Below are positions 1 through 7,590 of a stretch of 64,000 bases of DNA, one piece after another. Position 1 is the stretch's first letter, and each line of letters starts with the position of its first letter. Below the pieces are notes generated by a model, which was not told where the DNA came from, searched no databases, and worked only from the letters and a program-made list of their open reading frames with translations. A program made the translations under genes and the position numbers. Origin of the DNA: DASWIG01 sp965371445 (lineage in GTDB: Bacteria > Acidobacteriota > Thermoanaerobaculia > Multivoradales > J023); assembly GCA_965371445.1 (NCBI GenBank), contig CBDUYN010000016.1:35093-99092 (forward strand). The letters are read 5' to 3'.

Positions 1-123
1 GACGTAGTCGTCCGAGATGTGCCGGCTGTAGGGCAACTGGACGGCAAGCAGGAGGAGAGTGACCGTCAGGGCGGGCTTGGCAGCAGCAAGGAACGTGGCG
101 AGCAGCCTGAGGACGCGGACCAT
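1..123 (-). CDS. Membrane protein, N-terminal fragment (runs off the window)
   Basis: An open frame on the minus strand starts at ATG 123-121 and continues past base 1. Only the first 41 residues are visible. They contain one strongly hydrophobic segment (about residues 5-27, rich in L, A, V and T) followed by a short polar stretch ending HISDDYV. An in-frame TAA lies 15 nt upstream of the ATG, so this is the first possible ATG in the frame. The pattern fits the first membrane helix and first loop of a multi-pass envelope enzyme, such as a glycosyltransferase of the ArnT/PMT type, but the visible part is too short to name it. It is divergent from the Septu-like module. Confidence 0.5.
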   Translation of the reverse strand, partial: MVRVLRLLATFLAAAKPALTVTLLLLAVQLPYSRHISDDYV

Positions 124-332
124 GGTGTCGTCATCTTACCGCCGCATGCCGGCTCCGGCTACCGTGTCATCTCGAGCCGCGTCTCGTCGGCCGAGGCCGG
201 CCACAGGGGCCGTCGCCACCAGCATCCGGCGCGCCGCGAGCCGAGTTGTGCTAAGCTCCTCTTGGAGGACGCGCTGGATGACCGGCCCTGATCGTCGACC
301 GGCGATCCGGAACGGCCGAGGCGGTGTGACCG

Positions 333-2768
333 ATGAACAAAGACGACGAGCAATTCCTGAAGGACTTCTACCAGGCGGTGACGGAGCGCCCGCTCGAGCT
401 GGACGATACCCCATACGTACCTCATGATGAAGGTGACGAAGTTGACCCGGCACAGGCGCTGGCTCGCGGCATCGAGTGGACACCAGGGCAAAGCGTACAG
501 TTGCTCTCGGGCTTCCGTGGTGCAGGAAAAACCAAGACATTGCGGCACCTGTACCATCGGTTGAAAGATGCGGATTGCGAGGTTGTCCTTTGTGATCCGA
601 ACGACCACCTAGAGTTCTCGGCTATGATCGAGGTCGATGAATTCCTCATGTCGATCGTCAAGTCTTTCCTCGACTCGACCAAGCGCTCCTGGAAGCCCCC
701 ACCCGTAACGGTCAGTGACCGCGAGGGCCGACTGCGGCAGGTAACCAACAATATCCATGCCTTTTTCGAGGGCATCGATAAAGAGGGCCGATCCCTTGTG
801 CTGCTCGTCGATTCCATCAAGAAGGCCAGAGATGTCTACTTGGGCAGAATTTTTCTATCGCGAGCCTCGAAGCTTCATCTGCCAGGTGTTCATGTCGTCT
901 ACACCGTGCCACCCTTGTTAGCTCTCAGAAATTCGACCCTGGGGAGCCTCTATTCTCCTGGTGGAGTTTTCTTAATTCCACATTCAACGCCTAAATTCCT
1001 GGTCAAGGTCGCCGAGAAAAGCGACGATTGGCGACGCCTTCTTGGGAATGAAAACTCTCTACATGTCCTGATTCAGAATTCTGCGGGCATTCCCGCTATG
1101 CTATTTCGTCTGCTGGCCGAGATTATTCGCCGCTCGCACCGGCTTCCTGTATCAGGGGATTTGATCCAGGCTGTCATCGATTCGATGCGACAGGAGCTTC
1201 TTCCTCTTACGGACGAAGACGTTCTGCGACTCAGGCACGTCGCCGAGACACGCCGTCTACCGCTCGATGACTCTGGTGCAATGAGAGAGCTCGTGCGACT
1301 CCTTGACAATTTCCAAATTGTCGCCTACCAAGACACTGGGATCTATTTCGACGTCCACCCGCTCATCAAGGGCGTCATCCAAGAGCAACCGGCCAAGGAC
1401 ACCTGGACGCCGGCAGAGCACGGTGAGGATGAAGAATGGTTCGCCGAGGAGCGTGATACCGCGCGAATCAACGCTCTCGTCCTCGAGGACGTTTGCGCGT
1501 TCGAACGCCTGCGCCTGGAATTCCCGAACCAGGAGGGCGAAGGGCAATGGGCCGTTCTCCTCGGCGACAACGGCGTCGGGAAAAGCACCGTGCTCCGCGC
1601 GTTGGCCCTCGCCGCCGTCGAGCCCGCGACGGCGACGTATTTCTTGGAGATGCGAAGCTCGGCCGCGCCGTTCGTACGAGTTGGCCTGGACGGCGCCAAG
1701 GTGGAGCTGGACCTTTCCACGGGAGCGTTCGAAGTTCGGATTCGCAAGTCTTCCCTGGGCTCGGAAGGGATGCAGGCTCGGACCCGCAACGGGACGATTC
1801 GTCCGCCCGTCTTTGCCTACGGCTGCCAGCGGGGAACCGCTCTCGGCGGCCCCGAACGCGACGTCACCTTCCGCCCGATCGACGACGTAGGCTCTCTCTT
1901 CGACTACAACGCCCACTTGATCCACGCCGAGACCTGGATCCGGAGAATCCAGTCAGCGGCCTTGTGCGACAGCGGCGGCCCCGCGGAGACGTTCTTCGAC
2001 GCGGTCGGCAAGACGCTCGTCGCCGTCCTGAACGGCGTCGAGTCGTTGGAGGTACGCAGCGATCAAATCTGGTTGCAGGGACCCAACGTCGGAGAGGTGC
2101 CACTCGCCGCCATGAGCGACGGCTACGTCACGACGGCCGGCTGGGTGATCGACCTGATCGCCCGCTGGGCGGACCGCTATACGCGAGCCGGCGGCAAGCT
2201 CGACGACGACTTCAGCAAGCAGATGACCGGCCTGGTCCTGGTCGACGAGATCGACCTGCACCTCCACCCGCTCTGGCAGCTTGAGATCGTCTCCAGCCTG
2301 AGGGAGTCCTTTCCTCGACTGAGCTTCCTCGTGACGACCCACAATCCTCTCACTCTGCTCGGTGCCAAACCTGGCGAGATCCACGTCCTGCGCCGCGACG
2401 AGGACGACCGGATCGTCACCTTTCAGCGAGACATCCCGCCGGGAACTCGTGCCGACGAAGTCTTGACCGGGTTCTGGTTCAACCTCCCGTCGACGTTGGA
2501 CCAGGGCACCCTCGACCTCTTCGAAGAACATCGCGGGCTTCTCCGAGAAGGTGTCGACGAGGAGGATCCCCGCCTCAAGGCCCTGGAGAAGAAGCTTCGC
2601 GAACGCCTGGGCACCTTCGCGGACACGTCCTACGACCGGATGGCTCTGCGGATCGCCGCAAAGGCCATGGACGAGGAGGCTCAGAGCTACAAGGAGGTGT
2701 CTCCCGAAAGACGGCAGGAAATCCGTGAAGAGATACTCGCCGAACTGAGTAAGGCAGGCGAACACTGA
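333..2768 (+). CDS. PtuA-like AAA ATPase with an extra N-terminal P-loop ATPase module
   Basis: 811 residues with two ATPase modules. The C-terminal half is an ABC/OLD-type AAA_21 ATPase as in the Septu protein PtuA: Walker A GDNGVGKST (411-419), Walker B LVLVDEIDLHLHP (D638, E639) and an H-loop TTHN (H670). The N-terminal about 370 residues hold a different P-loop (GFRGAGKT, 60-67), Walker B LVLLVD (D160), LHLPGVHVVYTVPP (181-194) and VHPLIKG (341-347). That half matches the stand-alone ATPases at 17554 and 21614 motif for motif. PtuA proteins I know lack this module, so this is a fusion. The PtuB-like nuclease gene follows after 3 nt. The likely role is an anti-phage ATPase that controls the nuclease. 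The start ATG 333 has GAGG about 11 nt upstream. Several stretches (about 840-1100) are more AT-rich than the flanking genes, as expected of acquired DNA. Confidence 0.8.
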   Translation: MNKDDEQFLKDFYQAVTERPLELDDTPYVPHDEGDEVDPAQALARGIEWTPGQSVQLLSGFRGAGKTKTLRHLYHRLKDADCEVVLCDPNDHLEFSAMIEVDEFLMSIVKSFLDSTKRSWKPPPVTVSDREGRLRQVTNNIHAFFEGIDKEGRSLVLLVDSIKKARDVYLGRIFLSRASKLHLPGVHVVYTVPPLLALRNSTLGSLYSPGGVFLIPHSTPKFLVKVAEKSDDWRRLLGNENSLHVLIQNSAGIPAMLFRLLAEIIRRSHRLPVSGDLIQAVIDSMRQELLPLTDEDVLRLRHVAETRRLPLDDSGAMRELVRLLDNFQIVAYQDTGIYFDVHPLIKGVIQEQPAKDTWTPAEHGEDEEWFAEERDTARINALVLEDVCAFERLRLEFPNQEGEGQWAVLLGDNGVGKSTVLRALALAAVEPATATYFLEMRSSAAPFVRVGLDGAKVELDLSTGAFEVRIRKSSLGSEGMQARTRNGTIRPPVFAYGCQRGTALGGPERDVTFRPIDDVGSLFDYNAHLIHAETWIRRIQSAALCDSGGPAETFFDAVGKTLVAVLNGVESLEVRSDQIWLQGPNVGEVPLAAMSDGYVTTAGWVIDLIARWADRYTRAGGKLDDDFSKQMTGLVLVDEIDLHLHPLWQLEIVSSLRESFPRLSFLVTTHNPLTLLGAKPGEIHVLRRDEDDRIVTFQRDIPPGTRADEVLTGFWFNLPSTLDQGTLDLFEEHRGLLREGVDEEDPRLKALEKKLRERLGTFADTSYDRMALRIAAKAMDEEAQSYKEVSPERRQEIREEILAELSKAGEH

Positions 2769-2771
2769 ATT

Positions 2772-3656
2772 ATGTTGAGATTTCAGCGTCCTCCGACACC
2801 GGACGACTTCGAAGAGTATGTCGCTTCCGCGAGGGAGAAGATTGAGCAGTTGGCGAAAGCGGCGCCGCCGAAATCGAAAGATTTCGATGCCAAGTGGGGA
2901 AAGTACAAGCCGGACTTTCTCGCGGCGCTGTTCAATAAGTGTGGCTACTGCGAACAAAAGCTGGGCTCCTTTTTCGGAGACATAGACCACTATCGACCAA
3001 AAGCCGCGCTCCAGAAACTGCCGGCGAATAAGAAACTATGGGGCCGAGAGGGCAAAGGGGACAAGAATTCGTTCGACGTCAAAGACCGCAAGTTGATCGA
3101 CCTGGAAGGCCCTGGTTATTGGTGGCTCGCCTACACGTGGTCGAACTATCTCGCCGCCTGCAACCGCTGCAACTCTGGCTGGAAGAAGAGTCTCTTCCCA
3201 GTCGCTGAGAACCCTCGGCCGCTCCCGCTGAAAAAAGGACAGGAGAAAACGGAGACACCGCTGCTTCTAAACCCTTTTGAAAAGGAGGATCCAGCGCACC
3301 ATCTGGCGTTCGATCGTCAGGGCATGATCAAGCCGAAAGACGACAGCTCATACGGCCGGGCAACCATCGATACCTGTGGCCTCGATCGTCCAAGTCTCGT
3401 GGATTCTCGCCTTGAGAAGGCGAAAAGAGCGCATCACTTGGTCCAGAAATACTACAAGGTTCAGGAAGAGTACTACATGGTTCAGGAAGACGGCAAGAAG
3501 AAGGAGAAGGAGGAGAAGACGAAAAAAACATTGAGAGACTTCATCGAGATCGGCGACGAGAGCTACGTCCATGCAGGAATGGTCCGCACAATTTTTCACC
3601 AGGAGATCGGTCTGCCGTGGGACAAGGTCGCGAGTTGGGCCAAGAGCCCCGCATAG
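2772..3656 (+). CDS. PtuB-like HNH endonuclease
   Basis: 294 residues with a zinc-ribbon HNH nuclease core. A first CxxC (CGYCEQK, near residue 57) is followed by the catalytic-type DIDHYRPK, and a second CxxC lies in AACNRCNSGWKK. This spacing and the conserved WWLAYTWSNY stretch are typical of the TIGR02646/PtuB family, the nuclease of Septu and of retron-Ec78-type systems. It probably cleaves nucleic acid when released or activated by the ATPase encoded just upstream; the two genes are 3 nt apart and surely co-transcribed. The C-terminal part is very rich in K and E (about residues 230-255). No reverse transcriptase lies nearby, so this is a Septu-type and not a retron-type setting. The family call is firm; the target is unknown. 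Confidence 0.85.
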   Translation: MLRFQRPPTPDDFEEYVASAREKIEQLAKAAPPKSKDFDAKWGKYKPDFLAALFNKCGYCEQKLGSFFGDIDHYRPKAALQKLPANKKLWGREGKGDKNSFDVKDRKLIDLEGPGYWWLAYTWSNYLAACNRCNSGWKKSLFPVAENPRPLPLKKGQEKTETPLLLNPFEKEDPAHHLAFDRQGMIKPKDDSSYGRATIDTCGLDRPSLVDSRLEKAKRAHHLVQKYYKVQEEYYMVQEDGKKKEKEEKTKKTLRDFIEIGDESYVHAGMVRTIFHQEIGLPWDKVASWAKSPA

Positions 3657-3700
3657 AGGTGGTCACCGACGGTTATCTCTGGGTCGCCACCGAGGATGCC

Positions 3701-3920
3701 CCTGACGGAGACGTCTTTCGTCAGGAGCATCCGCCGTTTACTCCTGACGTGAGACTCTCGCGTCAGGAGTATTCGCCATATACGCCTGACGGAAGACTCC
3801 TCCGTCAGGAGCATCTCGCCGTATACTCCTGACGGAAGACGAAAATATCAGGAGTATTCGCCGTATGCTCCTTGACGAAAGAAGGTTTCGTCAGAGGCAT
3901 GGCGCCGAAAGCTCCTGACG
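3701..3920. repeat. Tandem array of about 42-bp palindromic repeats
   Basis: The heptamer CCTGACG starts at 3701, 3743, 3785, 3828, (CCTTGACG) 3870 and 3914, a period of 42-44 bp. Its complement CGTCAGG lies 18 nt after the start of most copies. Between repeats, CGTCAGGAG and CTCCTGACG face each other across a GC-containing loop, giving potential hairpins at about 3719-3749, 3761-3791, 3803-3834, 3847-3877 and 3889-3920. The best arms extend to 12 bp (CGTCAGGAGTAT with ATACTCCTGACG). The 11-nt linkers between hairpins vary. It lies between the PtuB-like gene and the small HTH gene. It could be a REP/BIME-like element, a transcription-stop region or a protein-binding array. Confidence 0.85.
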
Positions 3921-3992
3921 ATCCGGCCCTCCGGAGAGGGGCTGTTTCGCCGTCGCGGCCTGCGAGGTCCGCGACTTCCTTGGCCGCGTGGC

Positions 3993-4199
3993 TCACGGCT
4001 CCCTGAGACGGCGCAGCAATTCGCGGATCGAGACCCCCGCCTCTTCGGCCGCTTGCTGGACCTGCGGATCCTCGTCGACACGCTTGTAGAGCGTCGTCGG
4101 TGAGATGCCCAGCCACCGAGCCGCCGCCCGGACGTTGCCGCGCTCCTCGCACAACGTCGTGAGAAGATCGTCCGAGACGTCCGCCGAACGCTCCGGCAC
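3993..4199 (-). CDS. Small Fis-type helix-turn-helix protein
   Basis: A 68-residue protein read from GTG 4199. It consists almost only of a Fis-like HTH: GNVRAAARWLGISPTTLYKR is the recognition-helix region, as in the C-terminal domain of NtrC-type regulators. A tail, QQAAEEAGVSIRELLRRL, could be a second short helix. The surrounding open frame extends far upstream on the minus strand, but that part is antisense to the acyl-CoA synthetase gene and has no real protein character. GTG 4199 is the first plausible start downstream of the divergent promoter. It is probably a DNA-binding protein with no recognised effector domain. It could also be the surviving end of a larger regulator. The adjacent palindromic array is a possible target, by position only. 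Confidence 0.5.
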   Translation of the reverse strand: MPERSADVSDDLLTTLCEERGNVRAAARWLGISPTTLYKRVDEDPQVQQAAEEAGVSIRELLRRLREP

Positions 4200-4225
4200 G
4201 CCAGCGGCTTCACCGGCACCGAAAG

Positions 4226-4254
4226 CTGACGTTGACGGCCCGACGCGGTAGAGT
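4226..4254 (+). promoter_or_regulatory. Promoter of the acyl-CoA synthetase gene, probably leaderless
   Basis: CTGACG (4226-4231), a 17-nt spacer and TAGAGT (4249-4254) form a sigma-70-type pair. TAGAGT ends 8 nt before ATG 4263 and no ribosome-binding site lies in between, so the transcript would start at or next to the start codon. Confidence 0.5.
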
Positions 4255-4262
4255 CGGGGCCC

Positions 4263-5759
4263 ATGACGCTCCCGCTCTTCGAACGCGCCCGCTCTCACCA
4301 CGACCGCGTCGCGGTCCGCGACAAGGCGGGCAGCTACACCTACGGCGATCTCCTCGCCGCCGCCGACCGCGTCGCCGGGGCGCTTCTCGAAGGCCGAGAG
4401 GACTTGGACGGCGCGAGCGTCGCCTTCCTCGTCGAGCCGAGCTTCGCCTGGGTGGCCGCCCTTTGGGGCATCTGGCGTGCCGGCGGCGTCGCCGTGCCGC
4501 TCGCACTCGCCCATCCGCCGCCCGAGCTGGGCTACGCCCTCGACGACTCGCGAAGCGTCGCGGCCGTCGCCTCGCCGGCCGTCGCCGAGCGCCTGCGCGG
4601 CGTCGCCCAGGAACGAGGCCTGGCGTGCCGGACGACCGAGGAGGTCCTCACTTCGCCCGCCGCCTCCGGGACGAACCTCGGCGGCGAACGCCCGGCGCTC
4701 GTCGTCTACACGAGCGGCACCACGGGACAACCCAAGGGCGCGGTCTTGACCCACGGCAATCTGGAGGCCCAGGTCCGAGCCCTCGTCGAGGCCTGGGGCT
4801 GGAGCGCGGACGATAAGATCCTGGAGCTCCTGCCCCTTCATCACGTCCACGGCATCGTCAACGTGGTGACCTGCGCCCTGTGGTCCGGGGCGCGCTGCGA
4901 CATCCTCGAGAGGTTCGACACCGAGGAAACCTGGCGGCGTATCGAAAGCGGCGAGCTGACGCTCTTGATGGCCGTCCCGACGATCTACGCCCGGCTCGTC
5001 GCGGCCTGGGAGAAAGCGTCCGAGGAACGCCGACACGTCCTCTCGGACGCCGCTTCGAAGCTTCGCCTCATGGTCTCCGGCTCGGCGGCCCTGCCGGTGC
5101 CGACGCTGGAGCGTTGGCGCGAGATCACCGGGCACGTCCTCCTCGAGCGCTACGGCATGACGGAGATCGGCATGGCGCTCTCGAACCCCCTCGACGGCGA
5201 GCGCCGACCGGGGACGGTGGGCCGGCCGCTCCCGGGTACGGAGATCCACCTCGTCGACGAGCAGGGACGTGAGCTCGGCGAGGGCGTCCCCGGCGAGATC
5301 GAGGTCCGGGGTCCGAGCGTCTTCAAGGAGTACCTGGGACGCGAGGAGGCCACCCGGGCGTCCTTTCGCGACGGCTGGTTTCGGACCGGCGACGTCGCGG
5401 TGCGTGAAGACGACGGCTACTACCGCATCCTCGGACGCTCGAGCGTCGACATCATCAAGACCGGGGGTGAGAAGGTCTCGGCCCTGGAAATCGAGGCGGT
5501 GCTGCGCGAGCACCCGGCGGTCGAGGAATGCGCGGTCGTCGGCCTGGCCGATCCCGACTGGGGCGAGGCGGTCTCGGCGGCCCTCATCCTCGCAGAGGGC
5601 GGCGAGCTTCGTCTCGAGGCACTGCGCGAATGGGCTCGCGAGCGCCTGGCCAGCTACAAGGTGCCGCGGCGCGTCGTCTGCGTCCGCGAGCTGCCGCGCA
5701 ACGCCATGGGCAAGGTCTTGAAGCCCGAGGTGTCCAGGCTTTTCGAAAGCGCCGGCTGA
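4263..5759 (+). CDS. Malonyl-CoA synthetase-like acyl-CoA ligase (MatB/ACSF3 family)
   Basis: 498-residue member of the ANL adenylate-forming superfamily. Visible motifs are the phosphate loop YTSGTTGQPKG (from residue 149), LLPLHHVHGIVN, LMVSGSAALP, ERYGMTEIGMAL, the hinge region TGGEKVSALEIE (near 400) and the catalytic lysine in NAMGKVLK (K484). The combination of HHVHGIVN, SGSAALP and ERYGMTEIGMAL is that of malonyl-CoA synthetases such as mammalian ACSF3 and bacterial MatB, which make malonyl-CoA from malonate, CoA and ATP. It is full length for the family and cytosolic. It stands alone, with a hairpin right after its stop. The exact acid substrate (malonate or methylmalonate) cannot be fixed from sequence. 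Confidence 0.88.
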   Translation: MTLPLFERARSHHDRVAVRDKAGSYTYGDLLAAADRVAGALLEGREDLDGASVAFLVEPSFAWVAALWGIWRAGGVAVPLALAHPPPELGYALDDSRSVAAVASPAVAERLRGVAQERGLACRTTEEVLTSPAASGTNLGGERPALVVYTSGTTGQPKGAVLTHGNLEAQVRALVEAWGWSADDKILELLPLHHVHGIVNVVTCALWSGARCDILERFDTEETWRRIESGELTLLMAVPTIYARLVAAWEKASEERRHVLSDAASKLRLMVSGSAALPVPTLERWREITGHVLLERYGMTEIGMALSNPLDGERRPGTVGRPLPGTEIHLVDEQGRELGEGVPGEIEVRGPSVFKEYLGREEATRASFRDGWFRTGDVAVREDDGYYRILGRSSVDIIKTGGEKVSALEIEAVLREHPAVEECAVVGLADPDWGEAVSAALILAEGGELRLEALREWARERLASYKVPRRVVCVRELPRNAMGKVLKPEVSRLFESAG

Positions 5760-5761
5760 AC

Positions 5762-5777
5762 GTCCTCTACTGAGGAC
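5762..5777 (+). terminator. Hairpin after the acyl-CoA synthetase gene
   Basis: GTCCTC, loop TACT, GAGGAC: a perfect 6-bp stem located 3 nt after the stop codon. No T-run follows, so it would be a weak intrinsic terminator or an RNA 3' end stabiliser. Confidence 0.35.
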
Positions 5778-5840
5778 ACTCGGCGCTGCGACAGAAGCCT
5801 CGATCCGGCAGATTTCCGCGGATCGTCATTCTCTTGGGGT

Positions 5841-5857
5841 TTGGCACGGCTCTTGCC
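5841..5857 (+). promoter_or_regulatory. Sigma-54 promoter upstream of the VWA gene
   Basis: TTGGCACGGCTCTTGC matches the -24/-12 consensus (TTGGCACR-N4-TTGC). The invariant GG (5843-5844) and GC (5855-5856) are separated by exactly 10 nt. Transcription would start near 5868, giving a leader of about 67 nt that ends in a good ribosome-binding site (AGGGAG at 5922-5927) before ATG 5935. An enhancer-binding activator would be needed; none is recognised in the window. Confidence 0.8.
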
Positions 5858-5934
5858 TCCCCTGGAAGCCAGAGTCAGCCCGGGGACGTCCCCGGACGTA
5901 ACGACAAGGACCAGAACACATTAGGGAGACTCTG

Positions 5935-7545
5935 ATGACGAACATCCGAAGGACAACCACCTGGCTTTTGCTGAGCCTCCTTGCCGCCCTTCCCGCCTTC
6001 GCCCAGGACGAGACGCCGTCGTTCGGCGAGATCATCGACGTCCGCGTGATCAACCTCGAGGTCGTGGTGACCGACGACGGCGCGCGCGTCAGCGGCCTCG
6101 GCGCCGAAGACTTCCGCCTCCTGATCGACGGCAAGGAAGTCCCGATCGAATACTTCACCGAGGTTGAGGGGGGACACGCCGTCAGCCCGGCGGACCTCGG
6201 CGGCGAGGCGACGATGCCGGCGCTGCGCCCCGGCGAGGCCGTGGGGACGCGCTATCTCGTCTTCATCGACGACGTCTTCACGATCAAGCCCTACCGCAAC
6301 CGCGTGCTTCGCGAGCTGGCAAGCCAGCTGCCGGCCCTGGGACCCGACGACCACATGGCGGTGGTCGCCTTCGACGGCAGCTCGATCGACATGCTGAGCA
6401 GCTGGAGCAACTCCGCGGCGCACCTCGAGAGGGTCTTTGAGCAAGCCCAGGCGCGGACGTCGCAGGGGCTCCGGCGCCTCCAGGACCGCCGGTTCGACAG
6501 CTTCGGCTACGACAGCTACTCCGCCTACCGCAGGGTGGGCTACGACCCGCGTTACTACGTCGGGGCGCGGCGGGGCTCGCGCACCCACGCCTACGTCGAA
6601 GGGGTGATCACCGCCGCGGCGTCGACGCTGCGGGGCTTCGCCAAGCCGCCGGGCCGCAAGGTCATGCTGCTGCTCTCCGGCGGCTGGCCCAACGTCCAGG
6701 AGGAGTGGACCTTCGACTCGACGGTCGACTACCGTTCCTGGCAGAGCGACTCGCGTCAGCTCGAGCCGCTCGTCGACACGGCGAACCGTCTCGGCTACAC
6801 CCTCTACCCGATCGACGTGAAGGGGCTGGAGAGCCGTTTCGCGGGCGCCGAGGTCGGGAGTGCCGCGGAGGCGAACCTCATCCGGGAGATCCGCTCGGAG
6901 CGCGAATGGATGGAGGAGGGCATCCTCCTCGACCTGGCGCGCGAGACGGGCGGCCAAGCCTTTCTCGACGGCGCCCGCCTGAGCGCCCTGGAACGGGTCA
7001 TGGACGACACGCGCTCCTACTACTGGCTCGGCTTCACGCCGGACTGGCGGGAGGACGACGCGCGCCACCGGATCAAGATGGAGGTGCGCGACCGCGGCCT
7101 CAAGGTACGCACACGCAAGAGCTTCTCCGACCTCTCGCGGCAGACCGAGGTGACGATGATGGTCGAGAGCGCGCAGCTTTTCGACCTGCCGCTGCCTTCG
7201 ACGGCGGATTTCAAGGTGACCTTCGGCGAGCCGCAGGGCGGCCGCAAGGTCGTCGTCCCCCTCTTCGTCGAGATCCCGCTCGAAGCGTTGACGCTCTTGC
7301 CCGGCGCCGACGGCTACACGGCCCAGCTGGAGCTGCGCATCGCCGTCACCGACGACCGGGGGCACCGGGCCGACATCCCGGTCATCCCCTTCGAGGTGCA
7401 GCGCGACCAGAAGCCGGCGTCCGGCGAGACGGCGGCCTACCAGACGAGCCTGCGCCTGCGCCGGCGTCCGCACCAGATGCTGATCTCGATCTATGACCGA
7501 ACGTCGGGGGAGATGCTGTCGAAGGTGGTCGACCTCTCGCTTTAA
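5935..7545 (+). CDS. Secreted VWA domain protein (acidobacterial VWFA-related family)
   Basis: 536 residues with a clear signal peptide (hydrophobic core WLLLSLLAALPAFA, cleavage likely after residue 23). It has the layout of TIGR03436: an N-terminal beta domain with VINLEVVVTDDGARVSGL and DFRLLIDGKEVPIEYF, a VWA fold starting at TRYLVFIDDVFTIK and running through KVMLLLSGG, and a C-terminal beta-rich part. The MIDAS is partial: DDVFT is in place of the usual DxSxS. It is likely exported and may bind partners or a metal ion. The start is chosen for its strong Shine-Dalgarno sequence. Control is probably by sigma-54 (see 5841-5857). This family is abundant in Acidobacteriota and is the main taxonomic clue in the window. 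Confidence 0.85.
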   Translation: MTNIRRTTTWLLLSLLAALPAFAQDETPSFGEIIDVRVINLEVVVTDDGARVSGLGAEDFRLLIDGKEVPIEYFTEVEGGHAVSPADLGGEATMPALRPGEAVGTRYLVFIDDVFTIKPYRNRVLRELASQLPALGPDDHMAVVAFDGSSIDMLSSWSNSAAHLERVFEQAQARTSQGLRRLQDRRFDSFGYDSYSAYRRVGYDPRYYVGARRGSRTHAYVEGVITAAASTLRGFAKPPGRKVMLLLSGGWPNVQEEWTFDSTVDYRSWQSDSRQLEPLVDTANRLGYTLYPIDVKGLESRFAGAEVGSAAEANLIREIRSEREWMEEGILLDLARETGGQAFLDGARLSALERVMDDTRSYYWLGFTPDWREDDARHRIKMEVRDRGLKVRTRKSFSDLSRQTEVTMMVESAQLFDLPLPSTADFKVTFGEPQGGRKVVVPLFVEIPLEALTLLPGADGYTAQLELRIAVTDDRGHRADIPVIPFEVQRDQKPASGETAAYQTSLRLRRRPHQMLISIYDRTSGEMLSKVVDLSL

Positions 7546-7577
7546 GGACCGGCCCTTCCGGCGTCGCCACACCGGGA

Positions 7578-7583
7578 TAGAGT
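7578..7583 (+). promoter_or_regulatory. TAGAGT -10 element, leaderless start of the glycosyltransferase gene
   Basis: TAGAGT ends 7 nt before ATG 7591 and no ribosome-binding site intervenes, the same layout as at 4249-4254. No convincing -35 element is seen. Confidence 0.4.
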
Positions 7584-7590
7584 TGTCCCG

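Noticed and set aside
3701..3920. CRISPR-like array
   Set aside because: Repeats are palindromic with only 11-nt variable linkers and 17-nt conserved loops. There are no spacer-length unique segments and no cas genes.
2772..3993. Retron (PtuAB effectors with reverse transcriptase and msDNA)
   Set aside because: No reverse transcriptase motif in any frame nearby. The palindromic array does not have the msr/msd layout.
3993..5513. 506-residue minus-strand open frame
   Set aside because: Most of it is antisense to the acyl-CoA synthetase gene. Only the last 68 codons show protein character (HTH), so a short gene from GTG 4199 was called.
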